A stretch of DNA of 64,000 nt, taken from NCBI GenBank assembly GCA_015143295.1, contig CM026565.1, positions 9,112,041 through 9,176,040 on the forward strand, given 5' to 3'. Positions 1-10,288 of the stretch are shown in pieces. Position numbers and translations under genes: made by a program. Origin of the DNA: Tetracentron sinense (lineage: Eukaryota; Streptophyta; Magnoliopsida; Trochodendrales; Trochodendraceae). How positions within the stretch are numbered: the stretch's first letter is position 1; the number at the start of each line of letters is the position of its first letter. Below the pieces are notes generated by a model, which worked only from the letters and a program-made list of their open reading frames with translations, did no database searches and was not told the DNA's origin.

Positions 1-1318
1 TTAAAGAGGTCGGATCAATTGTAATAATAGAGATAGATTTTCTGGCTTGGGAAGGAGGAGACTCATTGCTGAAAAGGGAGAGATCCAGTCTTTGATTAGA
101 AGATAATTTGCCCAACTCCATAAGCCAAACTTTTATTCTAGCAATGATAATGTCTAGAGGCTTCCGAACATTTTTGAATCTTCTCGAACATCACTCCTTC
201 CAAATTTCCCAAATAATGAGTAAAGGGAGAATATTGAAAAGCACATTGTGAGTTCTATCGTAAACTCTGAACCATCGTCTAAGAAGACATTGTATGGAAT
301 CACTGGGCTGTAAAACAATGGAGTAGAATCTAGCAAAAAAACTCCAAATACAGACTGCAATATCACTATAAAAAAGAAGGTGAGATACAGATTCAATATT
401 ACCAGAATTACAACAATAACAACAACTAGCAAGAGGAATATTTGTAGATTGAATCATATTATCTATCGAAATAGCACCATAAATTACCTTCCAACCAAAT
501 ATTTGAATTTTTTTTGGAATATAAGAATTCCAAATACTAAGACTCCAGTCCTTTCGAGCATTAGAATTGCGGATCGAATCCCAATCAGATTTAACAGTAA
601 ACTTACCATTAGGACTGGGATTCCAAATGAAAGTATCATCAAATTCAGAAGTAAAGTAACCTGCAGATCTTATTTCTATCTTCAAATAATCAGGAATAAA
701 GTCATTAACATGAAAGAAATCCCAAGTACCATTAGAATCCAACATATCTGAAATGAAAGGAAAATATTGAGGTGGAGATAAAGCAAGGTCTATAAGAGGA
801 ACTTCACCAAACCAACGATCTAACCAAAAATTTATCTTAGTGACTTTACCAATTGACACAGTTGATTTATAGAGCACATCTTTACATAAATGGGTAATTT
901 TAATCCAGATTTTTGAGGCACCAGGACTATAGGAAGCCTTCCAGATATGATTAAAGTGAAATTTATTTCTGAAAAAATTTGACCAGAGATTGTTCGATTG
1001 GTAAAGATTCCAAATTTGTTTCAATCTGAGGGCGTTAGAAAAATCATTCATTTTGCGAATACCTAAACCCCCTTCCAACTAGGGAAGAGAGCAAAGATTC
1101 CAATTTATCCAATGACGTTTTCTAACCTCTATCGTATTATTCCAAAAAAAATTGGCCATGATTCTATCAATCTGAAAAGTAATGCCTTTGGGCACATGAA
1201 TGCCCGCAAGAAGATATGTTGGCACAAAAGAAAGGACATGTTTAATCAAAATGAACATCCACCGGATGATAGAAGTTTTGCCTTCCAGCCTTACACCTTA
1301 GAGGATATTGCATCCGGT
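1..1318 (-). pseudogene. LINE ORF2 3' part (RT thumb, zinc-binding RT region), broken
   Basis: On the minus strand this reads as the C-terminal half of a plant LINE (L1-type) ORF2 protein. From 1290 to 1082 it carries the thumb-side block (IKHVLSFVPTYLLAGIHVPK, then FFWNN). From 1078 to 191 follows the zinc-binding region found at the end of plant LINE reverse transcriptases (LEGGLGIRKMNDFSNALRL, IWNSYIPKKIQIFGWK, CCYCC, SHLLFYSDIAVCIWSFF). Reading continues to the window edge (VWLMELGKL, ITIDPTSL), so the start of an RNase H region may lie outside. Stops interrupt the frame at 1079-1081 and 188-190, and a one-base frameshift lies near 1245. The reverse transcriptase palm with the FADD site is missing. 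The copy is dead. The neighbouring plus-strand LINE piece is probably the inverted 5' part of the same insertion. Confidence 0.85.
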
Positions 1319-3104
1319 AGAATTACTCGTTCAAGATCAGCAATCCTTTCCTTGGCTACTAATCCAAATAATGTTAGTAATGAATAAGTTTCTTATTTGG
1401 AATATTCGAAGTATAGGAAATCTAGCTTCTAAAGCTAGATTAAAACAGTTGATTTCTTCTAACCATATTGATTTATCGGATATTATAGAACCAAAAAAAG
1501 TATTGGATGTTATTCAAGAAGTTTGCTCTTTTATTAATATGGATAAGCATTTAGATGCTCAATTTGGTCATGCTAAAATTTGGTTATTCTGGAAACAACA
1601 TCTACAAGTTCAATATATTTCCTCTTCTAGTCAAATGTTAGTAGTTGATGTTTCTTCTGTAGGATTTAATTCTATTAGATGTGCTTTTATTTATACTAAA
1701 TGCTCAAGAAGGGAAAAGTTGACCCTCTAGGAAGATCTCGATGTTGCCTTTTCTGCTTTTTTAGGGCCTTTCTTTATAGGTGGTGATTTCAATGCTATTG
1801 CTGCTTCTGAAGAAAAGCTGGGTGGCAGAGATGTTAACATGGAATCTATGGAGGATTTTAATACTATGATCAATGATTTGGGTCTGATGGATTTGGGCTT
1901 TTCTAGTAATAGATTCACTTGGTGCAACAATCAAGTAGGTATACATCGTATTTATGCCCGTCTAGATCATATTTTGTTTAATCCTGTTTGGTCTAATAAT
2001 TTCAATTCTTCTTCGATTAAACATCTCTCTAGAATTGCTTCAGATCATGCTCCGATTCTGTTGGAGTTTGATAATAATCTAACTAGAAAGCCTTCTTCTT
2101 TTAAATTTCAGCAAATGTGGATTAATCAACTGGATTTTTCTAGAATTGTTACTGAATCTTGAGGGCCCCCAATTTTAGCAAATCCCCTCATATCTTTTTT
2201 CCTTAAACTTAAAAGATTAAAAAATTCTTTAAAAAGATGGAATAGAGATGTCTTTGGTAACATTTTCCATAAGATTAACTCTTTTGAGAATCAAATTTCT
2301 GAGTTGGAAGATGATATTCAAAGGTCTTGGGATGATGAAAAAAATATTTCTTTATCTAATCTTAAAATTGAATTGCAGTCTATTTTTCTTTATGAAGAGA
2401 TTTTCTGGAGACAGAAATCTAGAGTTCAATGGCTCAAAGAAGGAGATAATAATACGAAATTCTTTCATATGATCACTAAATCTAGAAGGGGCCGAAATTG
2501 CATTTCTAGAATAAAAAATGCTCAAGGTATTTGGCTGGAATCTCAAGATGATATAGGAACTGAAGCGATTAATTATTTTACAAATTTGCTCACTTCAAAT
2601 AATTCTATTATTGATGATAATATTTTGTATCATATTCCCTGCATCATTATTGAGAAAAATAATAATTCCATATCTTTTCTTCCCTCTTTAGAAGAAATTT
2701 AAGAAGTTGTTTTTAACATGTCTGCGAATAGTACTCCTGGTCCTGATGGGTTTTCAGGTTATTTTTTTCATTCCAATTGGAATATTGAGGACTTATTTCA
2801 TGCTCTTTCTTATTTTTTCTTAATTGCTGAAATTCCTAGAGCTATAAATACTACAGCCATTGCCTTAATCCCAAAAAGTAACTCTCCTATGACTTTCTCG
2901 GATTTTAGACCTATCAACCTATGTAATTTTCTTTACAAGATTATATCTCAATTTTTGGCTGATCATATTAGTGTATTGCTTCCTTTCATTATGTCTGATG
3001 AGCAAAGTGTTTTTGTTAAAGGAAGAAATATTCTAGATCATAATGTTAGTATAGCTCAGGAGATGGTGCAAGACATCGATAGGAAAATTCCGGGAGGTAA
3101 TGTT
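1296..3104 (+). pseudogene. LINE ORF2 5' part (endonuclease and RT N-terminus), inverted and broken
   Basis: This plus-strand stretch encodes the N-terminal half of a plant LINE ORF2. The apurinic-like endonuclease begins at 1380 (MNKFLIWNIRSIGN) and shows IEPK, the GGDFNAI block at about 1780 and the SDHAPILLE block at about 2040, which are endonuclease motifs. The linker and reverse transcriptase N-terminus follow (WLKEGDNNTKFFH near 2430, STPGPDGFSGYFF near 2730, FRPINLCNFLYKIISQFLA near 2905, FVKGRNILD near 3010). Stops at 1728-1730, 2160-2162 and 2700-2702 and several frame changes kill it. It ends abruptly at about 3104, just before the RT palm, where gypsy LTR sequence begins. In a neighbouring frame just upstream, EDIASGRITRSRSA may be the tail of the region before the endonuclease. 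It lies head to head with the minus-strand LINE 3' part. Confidence 0.85.
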
Positions 3105-3260
3105 GTGCAACGTATACAGCAAACAACGTATACGTTGTGCATCCGTTGTGCAACAGACAACGGGTACGTTGTACAGCAAACAACGTATACGTTGTGCATC
3201 CATTGTGCAACAGACAACGGGTACGTTGTACAGCAAACAACGTGTACGTTGTGCAGCTCA
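3105..3260 (+). repeat. Palindrome-rich ACGTTGT repeat block in Gy-A LTR
   Basis: About three copies of a 58-bp unit built from small inverted pieces such as GTACGTTGT, ACAACGTATACGTTGT and GTTGTGCAACA. The homologous place in Gy-I (62580-62640) holds about one copy, so copy number changes between LTRs. Confidence 0.85.
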
Positions 3261-3348
3261 CGACGGGCACGTTGTACATAACACAACGGACAACGAGCTC
3301 AGCACTATGCACAACACAACGTGACAACGGGTTAGGCACCCTTCACAG

Positions 3349-3470
3349 CACAACGTGTTCAGCTCTATTCACAGCACAACGTGTTTGGCACTATTCACAG
3401 CACAACGTGTTCGGCACTATTCACAGCACAACGTGTTTGGCACTATTCACAGCACAACGTGTTCGGCACT
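3349..3470 (+). repeat. 26-bp minisatellite in Gy-A LTR
   Basis: About five near-identical 26-bp units containing CACAACGTGTT and GGCACTATTCACAG, beginning near 3349, 3375, 3401, 3427 and 3453. Gy-I carries about nine units of the same repeat in the opposite orientation. Confidence 0.9.
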
Positions 3471-4454
3471 CGTGTTTTTGCAGAAATTTCAGTAAGGGTA
3501 TTATAGTCTTTTGGTCGGTTCACTCTTACCTTAAGAGTTTAACCCGAGCCTTTAGGGCTTATTCTCAACACTTAGAGGATTTGGGGGATTAGAAGAGAGG
3601 AGAAAGGGTTTCCTAAGCTAGGGTTTTGCTTTTGGAGAAGAATCAAAGGGGTTTTGAGACCCTAGATCACTTTAAGTCCGGTTTTTCTCCAAGATCACGG
3701 CTCAAGCACTCGTGGAGAGCGTTCTCCAAGCTAGGGCAGCAACCCAAGCACGTTTTTGAAAGAGGTTTCTTCCCCAACTCAAGTCTCCTTCAAGCAAAGG
3801 TGTTCTTCTTTCAAGTTGGAGCTTCAATCAAGGTTTCTACCAAGGATCAAGCCTTGATCTAAGGTTAGTACACCCTACTAACTTACCCTAGCAAAAATCT
3901 AGGTTTTCTATATAAAAATGTGATTCCTTATATTATGTTTTCCTCCTTATGAAAAGTGTTATCCCCCAGTAAATATAAACAAGATAATGGAAAAGGTGTG
4001 GATGTGTGGATGGAATGTTGGATGTGGCGATTGGATGCCGAGATGTATGTTGTGTGATGTGTGTGATGGAAATGGTGGATGGGTATTTTACCAATAATGA
4101 ACTTACCTTGATGTTTGGATGGAAAATATGCGCTAAAAAGAACAAGATGAATTATTAAGAAACATTGCATGTGTTGTGTTTGACAAAATGCCTAAAATAT
4201 GAATAAATGATCTAAAGGAAGAATATGGAAATGGGTTTTATGCATGCGTTCTTATAAACGATAAATTGATCAAATGTTATGCAACTACTTATGTTACCTA
4301 TGTTCATATCATGAATTGAAATGTAATGTCATATCTTGGTTATTCTCATTATCATGATTGTCACTATGGACACGTACACGAGCACGCATGAGAGCATGAA
4401 CCGAGATTTCAAGAGCATGTGCATATAACAAACAACAAGAAAGCATTGCATATC

Positions 4455-4842
4455 AAGGAGGTTGGTAGCCCAGGGAGGATTCGGGTGCTAGCCTCTGGCT
4501 CACAAGTGCATTGCATATCAAGGAGGTTGGTAGCCCAGGGACATTCGGGTACTAACCTCTGGCTCACAAGAAAACCATGCATTTCATAACAAGGAGGTTG
4601 GTAGCCCAGGGACATTCGGGTGCTAGCCTCTGGCTCACAAGTGCATTGCATATCAAGGAGGTTGGTAGCCCAGGGACATTCGGTTACTAACCTCTGGCTC
4701 ACAAGAAAACCATGCATTTCATAACAAGGAGGTTGGTAGCCCAGGGACATTCGGGTGCTAGCCTCTGGCTCACAAGTGCATTGCATATCAAGGAGGTTGG
4801 TAGCCCAGGGAGGATTCGGGTGCTAGCCTCTGGCTCACAAGT
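4455..4842 (+). repeat. Six-copy alternating minisatellite in Gy-A LTR
   Basis: Units starting AAGGAGGTTGGTAGCCC begin at about 4455, 4520, 4591, 4655, 4726 and 4790. The spacing alternates between 64-65 and 71 bp, so the higher-order unit is a dimer of about 135 bp. Each unit ends with CTCTGGCTCACAAG. Long in-frame reading through it is a by-product of the repeat and is not a gene. Confidence 0.95.
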
Positions 4843-5100
4843 TACGAGATGGAGGTTTACAAGATGATGATCATGCATTCATGCATTCACGCATACATGA
4901 TTTCTACGAGGCATACCGGGACATGACATGGATTTTCAAGCATGAGTTTTATCGGCGTTTTCGCATTCATGTACGCACGTCAGGATGCTTGTATTGTATC
5001 ATGCCTTATACTGTTTCTTTTGTGATGTTTCTATTACTGCTTGTATGATATTACTATTGTGTGCTTTTATTATTGTTATGGTCTGCTAGTAGCTTGTACT

Positions 5101-5142
5101 CGCTGAGTATTCCATGCTCAGCCGTACGTTCATGTCGGCAGG
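5101..5142 (+). promoter_or_regulatory. Conserved LTR hairpin block (Gy-A)
   Basis: GCTGAG-loop-CTCAGC hairpin followed by GTCGGCAGGT, about 450 bp before the LTR 3' end. The same block is present in seven other LTRs of this window. Function unknown. Confidence 0.7.
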
Positions 5143-5869
5143 TACTTAGGGAACCCTCGACCCGGAGCCTTAGGTCGAGGAAGAGTATATAGAGGAGAGA
5201 GAGCCGGCTATTCCATTACAGTCTCAGGCGGACCGAGACCTCGATGTGTGGCCATACCTCGACTACTGTTGAGGGGAGAGTATGAGAGGGTCTTGTGTAT
5301 TTTGATATTTTGATAGGTGGGCCTGTCCACCTTAGACTTAGACATGTCTTGTATTTATGTTAACTTGGAATACTATTTTGGATCATCAGAAGAAATGAAA
5401 ATTTGTTTACGCTTCCGCATATATGTTAGCTTCCGCGCTCTGATTATCGTTGTTAGTACTGTATTTTATCTTGTGCATTACAGGATGGTTTGACAGGTAC
5501 GTAGTGTGACACCTAAAATATCCCTAAACTCCTAGGGGTATTTTGGGGCGACACAAATAAAATACTAAACATAGCGGAAGCAAAGCGATACTCCTATAAC
5601 TCAGTTCAAGTATGAACCAACAAAAGCATATACATGTGAGAAACCCAAAAGTTTAGTGGACAAACCCCACACTCACATAACAAAAGAACACCTTAAAGTT
5701 CTAAGTCTACCGATCAACAAAAGTCGAAGTCTCGACACCTATCTACTGCACCATCATCCTGATAGTGATCCATGGATGGCTCCGGGTCGAAGTACTCTTC
5801 CTCTACCCACGGTTTCGTGCCACATAGATCAAACGGAGCCCGAGCACCTGTCGATGATAACAAATATCG

Positions 5870-5890
5870 GCTGAGCATGGAATACTCAGC
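5870..5890 (-). promoter_or_regulatory. Conserved LTR hairpin (Gy-B 3' LTR)
   Basis: GCTGAG-loop-CTCAGC inverted repeat, one of eight copies at equivalent places in gypsy LTRs. Confidence 0.7.
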
Positions 5891-6067
5891 GTATACAAAC
5901 TAATAACAATAAAACAATATAGCATAGAGTATACGAAGCATGGAGATTGAAATCCTTAAAGCACATTAAAGCGTAGAAATCATGTATAGCATATGTGATG
6001 AAATCCGAAATCCGAAACCAAAACCATATCCGTGTGAGTCATGCAATAATGATAGCCTTGTGAGTTC

Positions 6068-6280
6068 ATGGAGTTACTTAGAGTCATTATGATCCGAAGA
6101 AACATGGAGATACCATAGAGCACATAGAGCATATCCTTAGAGATCTTGGAGCGTTACATTTTTGATCCGTAGAGCTTGTGAGACAATCTTAGAGTTTATC
6201 ATAGAGTTCCTTGTGAGCATAGTATGATCCGTAGAGCTTGTGAGACGATCTTAGACAAATCATAGAGTTACTTAGAATCG
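6068..6280 (-). repeat. Short repeats with CTTGTGAG core in Gy-B 3' LTR
   Basis: Diverged units containing GATCCGTAGAGCTTGTGAGAC and related strings such as CTTAGAGT and CATAGAGTTCCTTGTGAG recur through this stretch. A matching set is at about 12420-12680 in the 5' LTR. Confidence 0.7.
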
Positions 6281-6788
6281 TTCCTTATTAGTCATTTTAG
6301 TGAAAAACACCTTTTTGTACTTTAAGAAATCCATGGAAAACATCGATTCATGCGAGACATGCGAGCATATGAGCAAATGAGAGAAATCATCATATTTAAG
6401 CATAAAAATCCCTTAGAGGTATTTCATCAAACACTTAGAGTGCATCATAATAGTATCTTTCACCCAAGTATATAAACTATATACTTTCACACCATAAACA
6501 TCCAAGATATATATACATAAGTAGTGTCGATTTAGAAGAACATCATTTAGTAACTTAATAGGATTGCAAGATTGGTAGCAGAGTGTATCTACCTTGGTGA
6601 AATCAATGAGTTTGATTCCCAAAAGCTTGAACAAGCAAGAACCTTGAGTTCTTGGTTGAGAAACACCAAAGAGAGCTTGATCTTCCTTCAAGCTTGATCA
6701 CGAGTAGTTCCTCTCCTTCTTCTCTCTCTCAAAATCTCCTAAGATAGGGCACAGAGGGTTTCTGAAACCCTAAGGCACGAACTCACCC

Positions 6789-6797
6789 CTTTTATAG
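6789..6797 (-). promoter_or_regulatory. TATA box in Gy-B 3' LTR
   Basis: CTATAAAAG on the minus strand, about 350 bp from the LTR 5' end and 40-100 bp downstream of a cluster of GATCGATCGG palindromes. The same site is at 13183-13191 in the 5' LTR. Confidence 0.6.
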
Positions 6798-7149
6798 GCA
6801 AAGGGTCGTAAACACCCTTAATGAAGAAAACTGCGTATGATCGATCGATCGGTGGTACAGACCAAGAGATTGGTGGCTTACCGGTCGATCGGAGGTATCA
6901 CCGAGCGATTGATGATCCCCTGTTTTGCTGAAAAACCTTGTTTACACTACTTGAAACTTTTCCAATCCACTTCTAACACCCTTTTATGCTTAATATACAC
7001 TCTTTAGCGATATATAGACCCATTGAAACATGCACGTTATAAATCTAAACTCGTATATTAACACAAAGCCCATTAGTGTACAAGTCCACACTTGAGCACT
7101 ATTCACACACTATTTATCACTTAGTACAATAAAGATTCGGGGCTCTACA

Positions 7150-7162
7150 TCCCTCCCCCCTT
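7150..7162 (-). other. Polypurine tract of Gy-B
   Basis: AAGGGGGGAGGGA on the minus strand, directly upstream of the 3' LTR start. This is the expected plus-strand primer site of an LTR retrotransposon. Confidence 0.85.
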
Positions 7163-7243
7163 ACAAGAATTTCGTCCTCGAAATTAGAACGACACCCGAA
7201 ACATACAAGAACAAAATACATACAAAAAAAACAAGAAAATCAC

Positions 7244-8283
7244 TCAAACAAGTGAGGGTACTTTTCTTTCACCTCGGCTTCTCGTTCCCATGTAGCTTCT
7301 TTCTTGGAATGATGTTGCCACTTCACATGGACCAAAGGGATAGTCTTATTGCGCAAGACTTGATCGCGATGATCCAAAATCTAAACTGGTTGCTCAACCA
7401 ACATGAGATCCTCTCTAATCTCCACAGGATCAAGAGCAATGACGTGAGACGGATCCGAAATGTATTTCCTAAGCATAGAGACATGAAATACATTATGGAC
7501 CGCTGCCATGTGAGGCGGTAGTGCTACCCTGTAAGCAATCTCACCAACCCTCGTGATGATGTCAAACGGTCCCACATACCTAAGACTGAGCTTTCCCTTC
7601 TTCCCGAATTGTATGATTCCCCGACTCGGCGAAATCTTCACAAAAACCCGATCTCCAACTCGGAATTCCAAATCTCTGCGGTGAGTATCCGTATAGCTCT
7701 TTTGCCTATCTTGAGCAGTTTTCAATCGCTCCCGGATAACCTTGACCCTTTCTACGGTCTGCTCAATCAACTCAGGACCAAGTACCTTTCTCTCACCAAC
7801 TTCATCCCAGTAAAGCGGTGATCTGCAACTGCGACCATACAGAGCTTCGAAAGGTGCCATCTGGATGCTTGCCTGATAACTATTGTTGTAGGCGAACTCA
7901 ACCAACGGTAATTGTTCCTCCCAACTACCCTGAAAGTCTAGCATACAAGCTCGGATCATATCTTCCACCACCTGATTTACCCGTTCAGTCTGCCCATCGG
8001 TTTGAGAATGAAAGGCGATGCTGAATTCCAAACAAGAACCCATAGCATCCTGAAAATTTTTTCAGAACCTGGAAGTAAACCTAGGATCTCGATCAAATAC
8101 GATAGAAATTGGCACACCGTGCAGATGAACCACCTCCTTGACATACAGGGCTACTAACTGATTCGCATTAAAAGTAGTCCGGTACGGAATAAAGTGTGCA
8201 GACTTAGTCAATTTGTATACAATCACCCAAATAGTATCAGAGCCTTTTGCCGTTCGTGGTAAACCCACAATGAAGTCCATCGA
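7244..8283 (-). pseudogene. Gy-B integrase and chromodomain
   Basis: The minus frame encodes the integrase catalytic core and C-terminal region. The D,D,E catalytic residues are present: the Asp in MDFIVGLP at about 8276, the Asp in [11 protein letters not shown] near 8100 and the Glu in VNQVVEDM near 7970. The GPFDIITRVGEIAYRVALP module and HNVFHVSMLRKY follow. After a single in-frame stop near 7385 the frame continues into a chromodomain (IPLVHVKWQHH, ATWEREAEV, YPHLFE) that ends at a stop at 7244-7246. Another stop or frame break sits between 8043 and 8062. Integrase inserts the cDNA, and chromodomains of this class are thought to guide it to marked chromatin. The frame is interrupted, so no full protein is expected. 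Confidence 0.85.
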
Positions 8284-8729
8284 GATATTCTCCCATTTCC
8301 ATTCCAGAATAGGAAAGGACTATAAAAGACCTGCCGGCCTCTGATGCTCGGCTTTCACCTGCTGGCACACCAAACATCTAGCAACATACTCGGCGACTTC
8401 TCCCTTCATGTTTCGCCACCAGTAGTGCTTCTTCAAATTCTGGTACATCTTGGTACCTCCCGGATGTACTGTGTACTTGGATCAATGAGCCTCATCCAAA
8501 ATCTCACCCTCAACACTGTGTCGGTTGGAACGCACAACCTGCCTTTGAACGTGATAGCACCATCACCATTCAAAGTGAACTCCTAATTGCCATTACTGAC
8601 CGACTTGTCTCGGTAAGCAAGCAACTCAATATCCGAACTTTGCAACTCCTTGATCCGGTTCAAAATATGCGGCCTAACCATAATGTTGGACATCACCGGC
8701 CCGTAGGTGACATGCCTGAGAGTAGTGTC
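8284..8729 (-). pseudogene. Gy-B zinc-binding (H2C2) integrase N-terminus, decayed
   Basis: Between RNase H and integrase the minus strand shows GAITFKGRLCVPTDT, matching Gy-D at 20480-20500, then frame-broken remnants of the HHCC zinc-binding region. Several stops are present. It would normally help integrase multimerise and bind LTR ends. Only homology remains. Confidence 0.65.
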
Positions 8730-9044
8730 TCAGTTACACATATCATTCAACAACTTCCACTCTTGCACTCTCAAGTGAACCATAACCCCATAGGGTTTCC
8801 TACTAAGAGCATCGGCTACTACATTAGCCTTACCCGGATGGTACTGAATGGAACAATCATAATCCTTCATGAACTCCATCCATCGACGCTGCCTCATATG
8901 CAACTCCTTCTGGAGGAAGAGATACTTCAAGCCCTTGTGGTCCGTGAACACCATGAATTCTTCCCTGTAGAGGTAGTGACACCAAATTTTCAGCACAAAA
9001 ATGACTGCCCAAGAAAGGATACCTTGTTCAGGCAAAACTCGCAC
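8730..9044 (-). pseudogene. Gy-B RNase H remnant with internal deletion
   Basis: The segment contains the C-terminal RNase H block ([51 protein letters not shown]). The RT connection region stops at KVSFLG near 9016 and the text jumps directly to the AVIFVLKIW block. In Gy-D about 125 residues lie between these two points, including the FLGLAGYYR block and the first RNase H Asp (SDASHVGLG). The deletion also shifts the frame. The RNase H is therefore inactive. Confidence 0.8.
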
Positions 9045-9883
9045 TTACTCAACTTAGCATACAAGCGATGCTCTCAAAGAGTTTGCAATACAAAATGGAG
9101 ATCTCTCGTGTGATCATCCTGTGACTGTGAATACACAAGGATATCATCTACAAAGATGATCACGCACTGATCGAGAGACGATCTGAACACCCGGTTCATC
9201 AAATCCATGAATGCTGTCGGCGCGTTAGTCAGTCCAAAAGACATGACTAGAAACTCGTAATGACCGTATCGAGTCCTGAATGCCGTCTTCGGAATGTCTT
9301 TCTTTTTTATCTTCAACTGATGATAACCAGATCGAAGGTCAATCTTCGAGAAGAACTTATCACCCTTTAACTGGTCAAACAAGTCGTCTATCTGCGGTAA
9401 TGGATAACGATTCTTGATAGTCACCTTGTTCAATTGCCTATAGTCAATGCACATACGCATAGACCCATCTTTCTTCTTCACGAAGAGCACTGGAGCTCCC
9501 CAAGGTGAGACACTTGGCCGAATAAAACCAAGGTCTTGCAATTCTTTCAACTGCTCATTTAACTCTTTTAGCTCAATAGGGGCCATCCTGTACGGAACCC
9601 TAGAAATCGGCGTCGTGCCTAGAGCAAACTCAATCGCAAACTCAATTGCCCGATCCAGAGGCAATCCCGGTAAAGTTTTCAGAAAAACATTCATATACTC
9701 ACTCACAGCCGGAATGGCTGTGGAGCTTCGCGCTTCTACCTTCTCGAGACTGAGAGCTACAAAGCGAGCAATGTCTCTCCTCTGAAGTCCTCTGAAATGA
9801 AATGGCTTCAACCCAGTGGGTTTAAAATTCACCACCTTCTCGAAACACGCCACATGTCCATGGTGAGCTGAGAGCCAATCCAT
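9045..9883 (-). pseudogene. Gy-B reverse transcriptase
   Basis: An uninterrupted stretch from 9883 to 9074 carries the gypsy reverse transcriptase. It starts after the protease ([13 protein letters not shown]), then shows [83 protein letters not shown] and the catalytic FVDDILVYS. The catalytic Asp in SKIDLRS and the DD pair are intact. A stop at the end of VLQTL at 9074 and the deletion downstream separate it from RNase H. This domain would copy element RNA into cDNA in the cytoplasmic particle. It is the best preserved reading frame of the element. Confidence 0.9.
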
Positions 9884-10149
9884 ACCTAGGATGATGTCAA
9901 AATCTCAATCCTGAAATCTCAAAACAATCAAGTCTACTGGCAACTCGTGCTGCATAACTTGCACAACACTCCCTGGATACACTTTATCTGTCTCAATAAA
10001 CTTGCCCAATGGAGTCGAAATGGATAACTCCTTAGATAGCTTACTCGGCTCGGATGTAAAGCCTTTGGCAAAGCTAGGTGAGACGAATGAATGAGTAGAT
10101 CATGTGTCAATCAACACTCTTGCTAAGCACTCATTCACTAGTAACGAAC
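9884..10149 (-). pseudogene. Gy-B aspartic protease
   Basis: The frame reads LLVNECLARVLIDT, then a stop where the active-site Gly should be (DT-stop-STHSF), then FVSPSFAKGF and VYPGSVVQVMQHELPVDLIV before a second stop and [10 protein letters not shown]. This is the Ty3/gypsy pepsin-like protease, which would release Gag and Pol parts. The active-site stop (a GGA-to-TGA type change) and the second stop inactivate it. It begins exactly at the predicted intron end. Confidence 0.75.
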
Positions 10150-10288
10150 CTGAGAATTTAACTACCCAAGTTAGAACATAAACTATTCACATAGGTCCAA
10201 GCATAGCAAAACATCACATAGGATACATATACAGTACAACCTATATCATAGCAACACTATAACTTTGACAAGATCAACTTGCGCTTAC
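10150..10288 (-). other. Predicted intron at gag/protease joint (Gy-B)
   Basis: In the minus sense gag ends GATGTTGTGCAAG and meets GTAAGC. 139 bases later TTCTCAG precedes GTTCGTTACTAGTG, where the protease frame starts. The segment is AT rich, has TTCTAAC about 25 bases before the AG, and reads into a stop if not removed. Removal restores a phase-1 codon. Gy-D has a segment of similar length at the same codon, whereas Gy-C reads straight through. Splicing is inferred and not shown. Confidence 0.6.

Larger units (their letters stand above)
3105..5553 (+). mobile_element. Gy-A: plus-oriented gypsy LTR, 5' part absent
   Basis: This is the 3' four fifths of a Ty3/gypsy LTR. It ends TTTTGGGGCGACA, the terminal pattern of the other gypsy LTRs here. 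It shares its interior with solo LTR Gy-I in reverse orientation: the ACGTTGTGCAACA repeats, the 26-bp minisatellite, an unspliced-leader-like stretch at 3626-3790 and the GGCGATTGGATGCC block at 4026. By comparison with Gy-I about 430 bp of its 5' end, starting TGTAGAGCCCC, should lie beyond the left edge on the far side of the LINE. The next base after its end continues the interior of the Gy-B 3' LTR, so Gy-A looks like an insertion into Gy-B. No coding capacity. A weak TATA-like ATTATAG lies near 3501. Confidence 0.75.
5555..7149 (-). mobile_element. Gy-B 3' LTR, interrupted
   Basis: It matches the Gy-B 5' LTR from 11938 to 13543 closely and ends in the same GGGGCTCTACA. The 148 bp equivalent to 11790-11937, including the TGTCGCGACCC terminus, are missing at 5555, where the Gy-A LTR ends. 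I infer that they lie beyond the left edge on the other side of Gy-A. Confidence 0.85.

Noticed and set aside
3100-3592. Long open frames in both strands rich in Cys, Thr and Gln
   Set aside because: They are translations of the ACGTTGT units and the 26-bp minisatellite. The same periodic peptide appears in Gy-I on the other strand.
4409-4842. Regularly spaced repeats that could recall a CRISPR array
   Set aside because: Unit and spacer are both repeated, the spacing alternates in a dimer pattern, and the context is a plant LTR.
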